A stretch of DNA of 62,319 nucleotides from Candidatus Krumholzibacteriota bacterium (GTDB lineage Bacteria; Krumholzibacteriota; Krumholzibacteriia; JACNKJ01), in the NCBI GenBank assembly GCA_016933175.1, contig JAFGBK010000025.1:1-62319 (forward strand). Direction: 5' to 3'. The notes beneath the pieces are model-generated. The model was not told the origin of the DNA, did no database searches, and worked only from the letters and a program-made list of their open reading frames with translations. The position numbers and the translations under genes were made by a program. Positions 51,936 through 58,991 of the stretch are shown in pieces (positions within the stretch are counted from its first letter, which is position 1; every line of letters begins with the position of its first letter).

Positions 51936-52423
51936 AGCGCCGCCCCCCGCGCGGCGGCGCGGCCGCCGTGGCAGATGGCCACGGCCAGGGCGTCGCTGAG
52001 GTCGTCGGGCTCGCCGGCCAGGTCGCGGCCCAGGATGCGTTCCACCATGAAGCGCACCTGCTCCTTGGCCGCCCGGCCGCCCCCCGTCAGCGCCTGCTTC
52101 ACCTCGGTGGGATTATACAGCGAGACGGGCAGGCCGCGGCGGGCGGCGGCGAGAACGGCGGCGGCCTGGGCCTGGCCCAGGGTCAGCGCGCTGCGGGCGC
52201 TCTTGTGCTGGAAGACGCTCTCCATGGCGCAGGCCGCGGGCCGGGCGCGGGCGATGACGGCGTCCAGGGCGCTCTCGATGCAGAGCAGGCGCTCGGCCAG
52301 GGGCGCGTCCACCGGCGGCCTGACGACACCGGCCTCGACGCAGTGGAAGGCGCCTCCCGCGGCGTCGACGACGCCGTAGCCCGTGCGGCGGATGCCGGGA
52401 TCGATCCCGAGGATGCGGGGCAC
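51932..52423 (-). CDS. ruvC: Holliday junction resolvase RuvC
   Basis: 163 residues. [15 protein letters not shown] (first Asp), [11 protein letters not shown] (Glu), [18 protein letters not shown] and [15 protein letters not shown] (last two Asp) give the complete catalytic set. GTG start with GAGGGGG upstream, 13 bases after yebC. Confidence 0.97.
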   Translation of the reverse strand: MPRILGIDPGIRRTGYGVVDAAGGAFHCVEAGVVRPPVDAPLAERLLCIESALDAVIARARPAACAMESVFQHKSARSALTLGQAQAAAVLAAARRGLPVSLYNPTEVKQALTGGGRAAKEQVRFMVERILGRDLAGEPDDLSDALAVAICHGGRAAARGAAL

Positions 52424-52436
52424 GCGTCCCCCTCGC

Positions 52437-53183
52437 CTACTGGGCCAGCTTCTCGAGAATGGCGTCGTCGATGTCGAAGTTGGCCGTGAGCTTCTGGGTG
52501 TCGTCCAGGTCCTCGAGGGCCTCCATGAGCTTGAGCAGGCTGGCGGCGTCCTTCTCGGCCACCTGGACCGTGTTCTTGGGCTGGTTTTCCAGCTCGACGG
52601 ACGTGAACGCGTAGTCGCCCTCCAGGCCCTTCTGCACGGCGGAGAAGCGCTCGGGCTGGCAGATCACGCGGAAGACGTCGTCCTCGCTCTCCAGGTCGTC
52701 GGCGCCCGCCTCCAGGGCCGCCATCATCAGGATCTCCTCGTCCACGTCCTCCCTGGCGATGGTCACCACGCCGCGCTTCTCGAACATCCAGGCCACGGCG
52801 TTGGGCTCGGCCAGCTTGCCGTTGTAGCGCGTGAAGGCGTGCCGGACGGCCGCCGCCGTGCGGTTCTTGTTGTCCGTCAGGGTCTCCAGGAGAATGGCCA
52901 CGCCGCCGGGGCCGTAACCCTCGTAGGTGATCTCGAGGTACTCGACGCCCTCGAGTTCGCCGGTGCCTTTCTGGATGGCGCGCTTGATGTTGTCGGCCGG
53001 CATGTTGGCCGCCCTGGCGGCGGCGGCGGCCGTGCGGAGGCGGGGGTTCATGTCCTCGTCCCCGCCGCCCATCTTGGCGGCCACGGTGATCTCGCGGATG
53101 AGCTTCGTGAAGACCTTGCCGCGGGCCGCGTCCATCCGCGCCTTCTTGTGCTTGATGGTCGACCACTTGGAGTGTCCGGACAT
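52437..53183 (-). CDS. yebC: YebC/TACO1-family translation or transcription regulator
   Basis: 248 residues. SGHSKWSTIKHKKARMDAARGKVFTKLIREI start and NMPADNIKRAIQKGTGELEGVEYLEITYEGYGPGGVAILLE are diagnostic. Relatives have been described both as transcription regulators and, more recently, as ribosome-associated factors that help translate proline-rich stretches. It precedes ruvCAB as in very many genomes. Confidence 0.96.
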   Translation of the reverse strand: MSGHSKWSTIKHKKARMDAARGKVFTKLIREITVAAKMGGGDEDMNPRLRTAAAAARAANMPADNIKRAIQKGTGELEGVEYLEITYEGYGPGGVAILLETLTDNKNRTAAAVRHAFTRYNGKLAEPNAVAWMFEKRGVVTIAREDVDEEILMMAALEAGADDLESEDDVFRVICQPERFSAVQKGLEGDYAFTSVELENQPKNTVQVAEKDAASLLKLMEALEDLDDTQKLTANFDIDDAILEKLAQ

Positions 53184-53212
53184 GGTCCCTCCTGCCGGCG
53201 GCGCGCGCCGCC

Positions 53213-55267
53213 CTAGTCGTCCTTGGCCTGGGCCGCCGTGATCACCTTCTGGGCGAGGTCGTTGGGCAACTCCTCGTAGTGGGAGAACTCCATGCTGAAG
53301 GTTGCGCGGCCGCCGGACATGGAGCGGAGCACGGTGCCGTACTTGTGCAGCTCGGCCAGGGGCGCCGAGGCGCGCAGCATCTGGTAGCGGCCGATCTTCT
53401 CCTGGCCCTGGATCTTGCCGCGGCGCCCGGAGATGTCGCCCATGATGTCGCCCAGGTTCTCGTCGGGCACCTTGATCGTCAGGTTGTAGATGGGCTCCAG
53501 CATGACGGGGCCGGCGCTCCGGATGCCCTCCTTGAGGGCCATGGCGCCGGCCAGCTTGAAGCTGTGCTCGTCCGAGTCCACGTTGTGGAAGGAGCCGAAG
53601 TGCAGCGTGGCCCGGATGTCCACCACGGGGAAGCCGCTGACGGCGCCGTCGGTCATGGCCTCGCGCACGCCCTTCTCCACGGCGGGGATGAACTTGCCGG
53701 GGATCACGCCGCCAGTGATGGCATCGACGAACTCGAAGCCCTCGCCGCGGGGCAGCGGCTCGAACTTGATGTAGACCTCGCCGAACTGGCCGCGGCCGCC
53801 CGTCTGCTTCTTGTGGCGGTAGTGAGTGTCGATGAGCTTGGCGATGGTCTCCTTGTAGGGGATGCGCGGCTTCTCGATCTCCACCTCCACCTTGTACTTG
53901 CGCTTGAGCCGGTTGAGGATGACGTCCAGGTGGGTGTCGCCCTGCACCGAGAGGATGGTCTGGCGCACCTCGGGATCGAAGCGAACCTGGAAGGTCGGAT
54001 CCTCGCGGCTGAGGCGGGACAGGCCCGTGCTGACCTTCTCATCGTCGCCCTTGGTCGAGGCGTGGATGGCCACGTCGATGGTGGGCTTGGGCAGGGGCAG
54101 CTCGGGCAGGGCCGCGCCGCCCTTGACCGTCAGCGTGTCCCCCACCCGCGAGTTCTTGAGCTTCATGACCATGCCGATGTCGCCGGCGCCCAGGCCGGGC
54201 ACCTCCTCGCGGTTCTTGCCCGTGGCCGCGTAGACCTGGCCCAGGCGCTCGCCGCTGTCGGTGGTCACGTTCTGCAGGTCCGCCCCCTGGGCGAGAGAGC
54301 CCGCGTAGATGCGCAGGAAGTAGAGATCGCCGAGGTTCGGCTCGGAGACGTTCTTGAAGACCAGGGCCAGGGGCTTGCCGTCCGGATCCGCGGCCACCTC
54401 GTCGCCATCCACGGAGACGGCCCGCCGGTCCGGCGAGGGCAGGAAGTCCACCACCGCGTCCAGCAGGGAATGGACGCCGCGGGCTCCGTAGGCGTCGCCC
54501 ACGAGCACGGGCGCCAGGGCGCCGGCTCGCACGCCCTCGGAGAGACCCTTGATGAGCTCCTCGTTGGTGAGGGTGCCCGCGGCGAAGTACTTCTCCATCA
54601 GGTCCTCGCGCGCCTCGGCCGCGCCCTCGACGAGCTGGCCGCGCAGCTCGTCCACCTCGGACTGCAGGTCGCCGGGAACGTCGATCTCCTCGGGGACGCC
54701 CTTGTCGTCGAAAGCGTAGGCCTTCATGCGGATCAGGTCCACGTAGCCGCGGAAGCCCTCGCCCTGACCGATCGGCACCTGGATGGGCACCGCGCTGGCG
54801 CCCTTGAGCCGCTCCTGGACCTGGGCGACGACGCCGGCGTAGTCGGCGTGCTCGCGGTCCATGCGGTTGATGAAGATGAGGCGTGGACAATCCAGCTCGA
54901 CGGCGGCGTCCCAGGCCTTCTCGGTGCCCACCTCGACCCCGCCGTCGGCGCGCACCAGCATCACGGCGCCCTCGGTGATGCGCAGGGCGGTGACCATCTC
55001 GCCCGCGAAGTCGTCGTAGCCGGGTGTGTCGACGAAGTTGACCTTCTGCTTGCGCCACTCCGCCCAGCCCACACTGGCGTTGACGGTCATCTTGCGGTCG
55101 ATCTCGTCCTGGTCCCAGTCCAGGCAGCTGTTGCCCTCGTCCACGCGCTCGAGCCGGTTGAGCGCGCCGGTGGCGAAAAGGATGGCCTGGGCCAGCGTGG
55201 TCTTGCCGCTGCTCTGGTGCCCGATGAGGGCGATGTTCCTGATCTCCTTGGGGCCATAGGTCTTCAA
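53213..55267 (-). CDS. Elongation factor G paralogue (EF-G2 type)
   Basis: 684 residues with the full EF-G domain series. G1 is GHQSSGKT and G3 is DTPGYDDF, where Tyr replaces the catalytic His of canonical EF-G (DTPGHVDF). G4 reads NRMD instead of NKMD. These are the marks of the EF-G2/FusA2-like branch, as in the Thermus EF-G-2. Domain IV (QTGGRGQFGEVYIKF; GGVIPGKFIPAVEKGV) and V are present. A role in stress or specialised translocation is possible; canonical EF-G should be elsewhere. The TTG at 55267 is chosen for its AGGAGGG site; its promoter sits inside an inverted repeat at 55372-55406. Heads the run with yebC-ruvCAB. Confidence 0.9.
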   Translation of the reverse strand: MKTYGPKEIRNIALIGHQSSGKTTLAQAILFATGALNRLERVDEGNSCLDWDQDEIDRKMTVNASVGWAEWRKQKVNFVDTPGYDDFAGEMVTALRITEGAVMLVRADGGVEVGTEKAWDAAVELDCPRLIFINRMDREHADYAGVVAQVQERLKGASAVPIQVPIGQGEGFRGYVDLIRMKAYAFDDKGVPEEIDVPGDLQSEVDELRGQLVEGAAEAREDLMEKYFAAGTLTNEELIKGLSEGVRAGALAPVLVGDAYGARGVHSLLDAVVDFLPSPDRRAVSVDGDEVAADPDGKPLALVFKNVSEPNLGDLYFLRIYAGSLAQGADLQNVTTDSGERLGQVYAATGKNREEVPGLGAGDIGMVMKLKNSRVGDTLTVKGGAALPELPLPKPTIDVAIHASTKGDDEKVSTGLSRLSREDPTFQVRFDPEVRQTILSVQGDTHLDVILNRLKRKYKVEVEIEKPRIPYKETIAKLIDTHYRHKKQTGGRGQFGEVYIKFEPLPRGEGFEFVDAITGGVIPGKFIPAVEKGVREAMTDGAVSGFPVVDIRATLHFGSFHNVDSDEHSFKLAGAMALKEGIRSAGPVMLEPIYNLTIKVPDENLGDIMGDISGRRGKIQGQEKIGRYQMLRASAPLAELHKYGTVLRSMSGGRATFSMEFSHYEELPNDLAQKVITAAQAKDD

Positions 55268-55360
55268 TTCCGCCCTCCTGAAACAGATAGAGAGGCCCAC
55301 CGGGCGGTGGGCGCATGGATGGACCCGGGATTCAAACGGTTGCCAGAAAACAACCTAGGC

Positions 55361-55389
55361 ACATTAGCAAGGGATCGCGCCCCTGTCAA
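55361..55389 (-). promoter_or_regulatory. Predicted promoter of the EF-G2/yebC/ruvCAB operon
   Basis: -35 TTGACA at 55389-55384, -10 TAATGT at 55366-55361, spacer 17 ending in TTGC. Leader about 85 bases. The -35 lies in the loop of the inverted repeat at 55372-55406. Confidence 0.7.
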
Positions 55390-55406
55390 TGGCGGGGGCG
55401 CGATCC
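55372..55406 (-). terminator. 12-bp perfect inverted repeat (terminator or operator)
   Basis: Arms 55372-55383 and 55395-55406 (GGATCGCGCCCC and its complement), loop 11. It follows the YIP1 stop on the minus strand and can fold as its terminator, but has only scattered T residues after it. It also encloses the EF-G2 -35 in the loop, and one arm is the promoter spacer. Confidence 0.55.
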
Positions 55407-55413
55407 GCCGGCC

Positions 55414-56175
55414 TCAGCTCCCGAAGCGGGCACCGATGCCGCCGAAGAGGCCCGCCAGCAGGGCCAGGAGCACGAAGACGATGACCACCGGCCAGGCCAC
55501 GGCCCCCCGCCGACGGCCCGTGATGAGAGCGGCACCCCAGATGTAGAGCACCAGGCCCCAGATGCTGAAGAGGCTGATCTGGCCCAGGAAGCCTGCCAGG
55601 AATCCCTTTGGCTCCGGCAGGAAGGCGCTGAGGCTGAAGTTCAGGGCCGCCGCCTGGAGGTCCTGGGGGCCGGACACCTCCGGACGCACCGCCCGCATGT
55701 AGACGGAATTGATGAGCTGGTAGATCATCCCGATGAAGCCCGTATAGACGCCCAGGGCGAAGAGGCGGCCGTAGCGGGCCTCGCCGAAGCTGATGACCAG
55801 TGCCAGCCAGTAGAAGAGCGTGGTCAGCAGCAGCACGACCGGTACCCCCAGCACCGGGCCCACGATTCCGCCCACGAGGGTCCAGGTCCGCATCTGGGTC
55901 ATGGCCTGCTCGGCATCGGCGCCGGGCGGCAGGCCCGGCAGGGTGCCGGACTCCAGGGCGGCCTCCATGGCCTCCATCTGAACGGGCAGATAGATGACCA
56001 TGGCGATTGCCATGAGGACAACCAGCAGGATCAATCCCGGCCACCAGCTCAAGCCACCCTTCACCTGCTCGAGCACGCCCCGGGGGGCGAAGAAGATCCG
56101 CAGGGCCGCCGAGAAACCCGCTCCGAATGAGGGGCGCGCCGGCGCCGCGGCGACGTTTTCCACCATGTTCTCCAT
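55414..56175 (-). CDS. YIP1-family membrane protein
   Basis: 253 residues with five to six hydrophobic segments (for example GLILLVVLMAIAMVIYL, VGGIVGPVLGVPVVLLLTTLFYWL, VVIVFVLLALLAGLFGGIG). The N-terminal FFAPRGVLEQVKG and the central FY-rich helices match the YIP1 domain found in bacterial membrane proteins. Function unknown. It follows the Wzz-like gene after 11 bases with a GGAGG ribosome site and is probably co-transcribed, which hints at a link with envelope polysaccharide, though the pairing may be incidental. Confidence 0.8.
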   Translation of the reverse strand: MENMVENVAAAPARPSFGAGFSAALRIFFAPRGVLEQVKGGLSWWPGLILLVVLMAIAMVIYLPVQMEAMEAALESGTLPGLPPGADAEQAMTQMRTWTLVGGIVGPVLGVPVVLLLTTLFYWLALVISFGEARYGRLFALGVYTGFIGMIYQLINSVYMRAVRPEVSGPQDLQAAALNFSLSAFLPEPKGFLAGFLGQISLFSIWGLVLYIWGAALITGRRRGAVAWPVVIVFVLLALLAGLFGGIGARFGS

Positions 56176-56186
56176 GGGAACCTCCG

Positions 56187-57374
56187 TCAGCTGCCGCGCC
56201 CGGCGAGCCAGCGCCAGGCGCCGTAGCGCCCGCCCTCGTCGCGGCGGACGCGGTCCAGGAAGTCGCGGGCCAGGGCCAGCAGGCAGGCCAGGACGAAGCC
56301 GGCCAGGGCCGCGGCGATCACGATCAGCTTCTTGCGGGGCCAGGCGGGCAGGATCGGCCGCCGGGGCGGATCGAGGATCCTGACCATCGGCACATCGCTG
56401 GTCTCCTGGAGGCGCGCCTGCTCCACCTGCTGGAGCAGCAGCTCGCCGATGCCCTGCTGGACCGTCAGCTCGCGTTGCAGCCGGAAGTACTCCAGCGTGA
56501 GGGCGGGCAGGGAATCCAGGGCCGGGAAGTGGAGGTCCGACTCCTCACCGCCGGTCTCCATCTCGCGCAGCTTGCCGCGGAGCACCGCGATTTCTGCGTC
56601 CACGCGCCGCCGGGCGGGCGAGGCGGGCGCCGCGTCCTGGGCCAGAGCGGCGCGCTCGAGCTCCTTGAGAACGAGACGCTTGTTGAGCTCGGCGACCAGG
56701 GCCAACTGGCTCTCCAGCTCCGAGGGCAGATAGACGACGCCGTGGCGCGCCGCGAAGGCGCGCAGGGCCTCGCGCGCGGCGTCCTGGTCGGCTCGGACCC
56801 TGTCCAGGCGCGCCGCGAGAAAGACACGCTTGCGACGACCGGCCTCCTGGAGCATCTCGCGGTTGAAGCGCTCCAGTTCGGCCAGGTAGCGCTCGGCGAT
56901 CCGCCGGCTCAGCTCGGCCTCACGGCTGCGGACGCTGAAGACGAGCACGTCGCTCTGCTCCAGGATCTCGAGACGGGTATCGTTGGCGAGCTTGGTGACC
57001 GCCTCCCACAGTGCCGCCTGCGGATCCTCTCCGCGGAGCTCGGCCAGTGCGTAGGGCTTGTAGAGGTCCAGGCCCTCCACCACCCGTTGCCGTACGGTGA
57101 AGCTGGCCAGGATCTCCCGCTGGATGCGCGCCGGATTGCTGCTGCCCAGGAAGTCGAGGGCCAGGCCGCTCAGGTTCTGAGCCAGCATTCCCACCAACGG
57201 ATTGGCCGATCGCTCGCTCTCTGGCATGATGCTGGCACTGGCGACGTACTGGCGGGGAAGCAGCAGGGCGATGGGAACCGCCGCCAGGGCCACGGCGAGC
57301 GTGACCACGATCACCAGGAAGCGGTGTCGCCAGAGGATCCCGAGCAGCGTTCCGAGGGAGAAAGTTTCTTGCAT
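56187..57374 (-). CDS. Wzz/GumC-like polysaccharide chain-length/co-polymerase protein
   Basis: 395 residues. Two membrane helices (about 14-40, FLVIVVTLAVALAAVPIALLLP; and near 345-365, KLIVIAAALAGFVLACLLALA) flank a periplasmic domain with long coiled-coil helices (RIAERYLAELERFNREMLQEAGRRKRVFLAARLDRV). PxxPxxP-like DPPRRPILPAWPRK precedes the second helix, as in Wzz family members. No fused tyrosine kinase follows. It would set O-antigen or exopolysaccharide chain length. Promoter at 57423-57451. Confidence 0.88.
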   Translation of the reverse strand: MQETFSLGTLLGILWRHRFLVIVVTLAVALAAVPIALLLPRQYVASASIMPESERSANPLVGMLAQNLSGLALDFLGSSNPARIQREILASFTVRQRVVEGLDLYKPYALAELRGEDPQAALWEAVTKLANDTRLEILEQSDVLVFSVRSREAELSRRIAERYLAELERFNREMLQEAGRRKRVFLAARLDRVRADQDAAREALRAFAARHGVVYLPSELESQLALVAELNKRLVLKELERAALAQDAAPASPARRRVDAEIAVLRGKLREMETGGEESDLHFPALDSLPALTLEYFRLQRELTVQQGIGELLLQQVEQARLQETSDVPMVRILDPPRRPILPAWPRKKLIVIAAALAGFVLACLLALARDFLDRVRRDEGGRYGAWRWLAGRGS

Positions 57375-57422
57375 CGATTCCGCTCGGCCTGTAGATTGAA
57401 AAGGTCCGAGAATTGCGACCGC

Positions 57423-57451
57423 ACGTTACCCTTTCCCCCCTGCCCTGTCAA
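57423..57451 (-). promoter_or_regulatory. Predicted promoter of the Wzz-like/YIP1 operon
   Basis: -35 TTGACA at 57451-57446, -10 TAACGT at 57428-57423, spacer 17. Leader about 42 bases. Confidence 0.65.
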
Positions 57452-57494
57452 CGTCCGAGCCGGGGAGGTTCCTCAAAGCCGACTGTGAGCGACG

Positions 57495-57544
57495 AAGCGA
57501 TTCGTTTCCCGGCCCCCGCGGGCCATCATGCGAAACGATCGCTT
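57495..57544. repeat. Long inverted repeat in the epimerase leader region
   Basis: Left arm AAGCGATTCGTTTC (57495-57508) and right arm GAAACGATCGCTT (57532-57544) pair with one bulged base, loop 23 containing a second small GC palindrome. It sits between divergent genes and may be an operator or an RNA structure. Confidence 0.6.
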
Positions 57545-57847
57545 GGCAGAACCCTTGCTTTGCAGAACGGAAGGAATCTCCCGGAGGGCGTCACGTTCCC
57601 TCCATGCACAAAGAGTTGAGCGCTGTTGCGCGGTAATGCGCGGCGCGCCATGCGGCAAATTATGCCGGCAAGATAGCGTCGGGCACGCTCGGGAAAATGA
57701 CCTTGACGAGCCTTTTGAGCGTGTGGGAGTTTACGCTGTCTTCGCGTCGAAGCGGGGCTTCTCCGTCCCGTTTCAGCTAGAGGGGCCGCGACCGGGCGGC
57801 GCCAGGTCGGGCTCCCGGCGATGCCGGACACTGCAATGGAGGCACAG

Positions 57848-58858
57848 GTGAAGTACTTGGTCACGGGCGGAGCCGGGTTCATCGGATCCCATCTCTGCGA
57901 GTACCTGCTTGATCGCGGTCACCGTGTTCATGTCATCGACAACCTGTCTACGGGCCGTCTGGAGAATATCGATCATCTCCTCGACCACCCGCGCTTCCGG
58001 CTCACTGTCGACAGCATCCTGAATCCCTTCGCCATGGAGCCGCTGATCCAGGACACGGACATGGTCTTCCACCTCGCCGCCGCCGTCGGCGTCAAGCTCG
58101 TCATCGAGCAGCCAGTGGCCACCATGGAGACCAACCTCATGGGCACCGAGGTGGTGCTCAAGCTCGCCGCCAAGCACGGCACGAAGGTGCTCATCAGCTC
58201 CACCAGCGAGGTCTACGGCAAGAACTCCAAGCTGCCCTTCGCGGAGGACGACGACTGCACCTACGGCCCCAGCACGACGGGCCGCTGGTGCTACGCCTAC
58301 TCCAAGGCTCTGGACGAGTTCATGGCCTTCGCCTACATGCAGGAGCGCCGCCTGCCCGTGATCATCACACGCCTGTTCAACACGGTGGGCCCGCGGCAGA
58401 CGGGGCGCTACGGCATGGTCATCCCGCGCTTCATCCGGCAGGCGCTGGACAGCAAGCCCATCACCGTCTACGGCAGCGGCCGCCAGAGCCGCAGCTTCAC
58501 GTGGGTCGGCGACGTGGTGCAGGCCCTCTTCGACCTGAGCGAGAGCGAAGCGGCCGTGGGCCAGGTCTTCAACGTCGGCAACGACGAGCGCGTCGCCATC
58601 GAGGACCTGGCGCAGAAAGTCAAGCTGATGACCGGCAGCGCCTCGCGGATCGTCTACATCCCCTACGAGCAGGCCTACAACCGCAACTACGAGGACATGG
58701 AGCACCGGCTGCCCTCCCTGCGGAAGATCAACCGCGTCATCGGCTACCGGCCGACCATGGATCTGGAGCGCATCCTGCGCCAGATCATCGAACACATGCG
58801 CCGCGAGGCCGGCAGCGCCAAGGCGGCCGGCGGCAACTCGCTGCTCCTCAGCCGCTGA
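57848..58858 (+). CDS. NAD-dependent nucleotide-sugar epimerase/dehydratase (extended SDR)
   Basis: 336 residues. The Rossmann motif TGGAGFIGSHL (residues 6-16) is followed by DNLSTGRLENIDHL, FHLAAAVGVKLV, the SSTSEVYG serine-threonine set and CYAYSKALDE with the catalytic Tyr149/Lys153. The family acts on UDP- or dTDP-sugars: UDP-glucose 4-epimerase, UDP-glucuronate epimerase/decarboxylase. GRWCYAYSK, LPVIITRLFNTVGPRQTGRYGMVIPRFI and YGSGRQSRSFT resemble the UDP-glucuronate decarboxylase/epimerase branch. GTG start with GGAGG upstream. Likely part of the surface polysaccharide set with the Wzz-like gene. Confidence 0.9.
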   Translation: MKYLVTGGAGFIGSHLCEYLLDRGHRVHVIDNLSTGRLENIDHLLDHPRFRLTVDSILNPFAMEPLIQDTDMVFHLAAAVGVKLVIEQPVATMETNLMGTEVVLKLAAKHGTKVLISSTSEVYGKNSKLPFAEDDDCTYGPSTTGRWCYAYSKALDEFMAFAYMQERRLPVIITRLFNTVGPRQTGRYGMVIPRFIRQALDSKPITVYGSGRQSRSFTWVGDVVQALFDLSESEAAVGQVFNVGNDERVAIEDLAQKVKLMTGSASRIVYIPYEQAYNRNYEDMEHRLPSLRKINRVIGYRPTMDLERILRQIIEHMRREAGSAKAAGGNSLLLSR

Positions 58859-58921
58859 CACTCCTCCTCCCCGCTCCACCACCGTCCGGCTGAAGCCCGC
58901 GGCTACCCGCCCATCACGCGC

Positions 58922-58939
58922 CGCGCCCGGACGGGCGCG
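58922..58939. terminator. Possible bidirectional terminator hairpin
   Basis: CGCGCCC-GGAC-GGGCGCG hairpin (7-bp stem, loop 4) between the convergent epimerase and glycosidase-like genes. No T tract on either side, so only tentative. Confidence 0.3.
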
Positions 58940-58991
58940 GATGGCGCGCCCGAACCGCCTCTCGCGATTCCGAAGCGGTGATGGAAGGGAG

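Larger units (their letters stand above)
57375..57847. other. 473-base gene-free divergent region
   Basis: This is the only long gene-free stretch. It holds the Wzz-operon promoter (57423-57451) and a long inverted repeat (57495-57544). It is visibly less G+C-rich between about 57490 and 57720, with several short palindromes (GGCGCGCC, TGCCGGCA). TTGACG at 57702 and AT-containing steps could serve the epimerase gene, but I cannot pick one convincing promoter. Short frames here look spurious. Confidence 0.6.

Noticed and set aside
57473-57882. Minus-strand frames of 61 and 118 codons in the gene-free region
   Set aside because: No ribosome site, no recognised family, and they overlap the inverted repeat and the epimerase start region.
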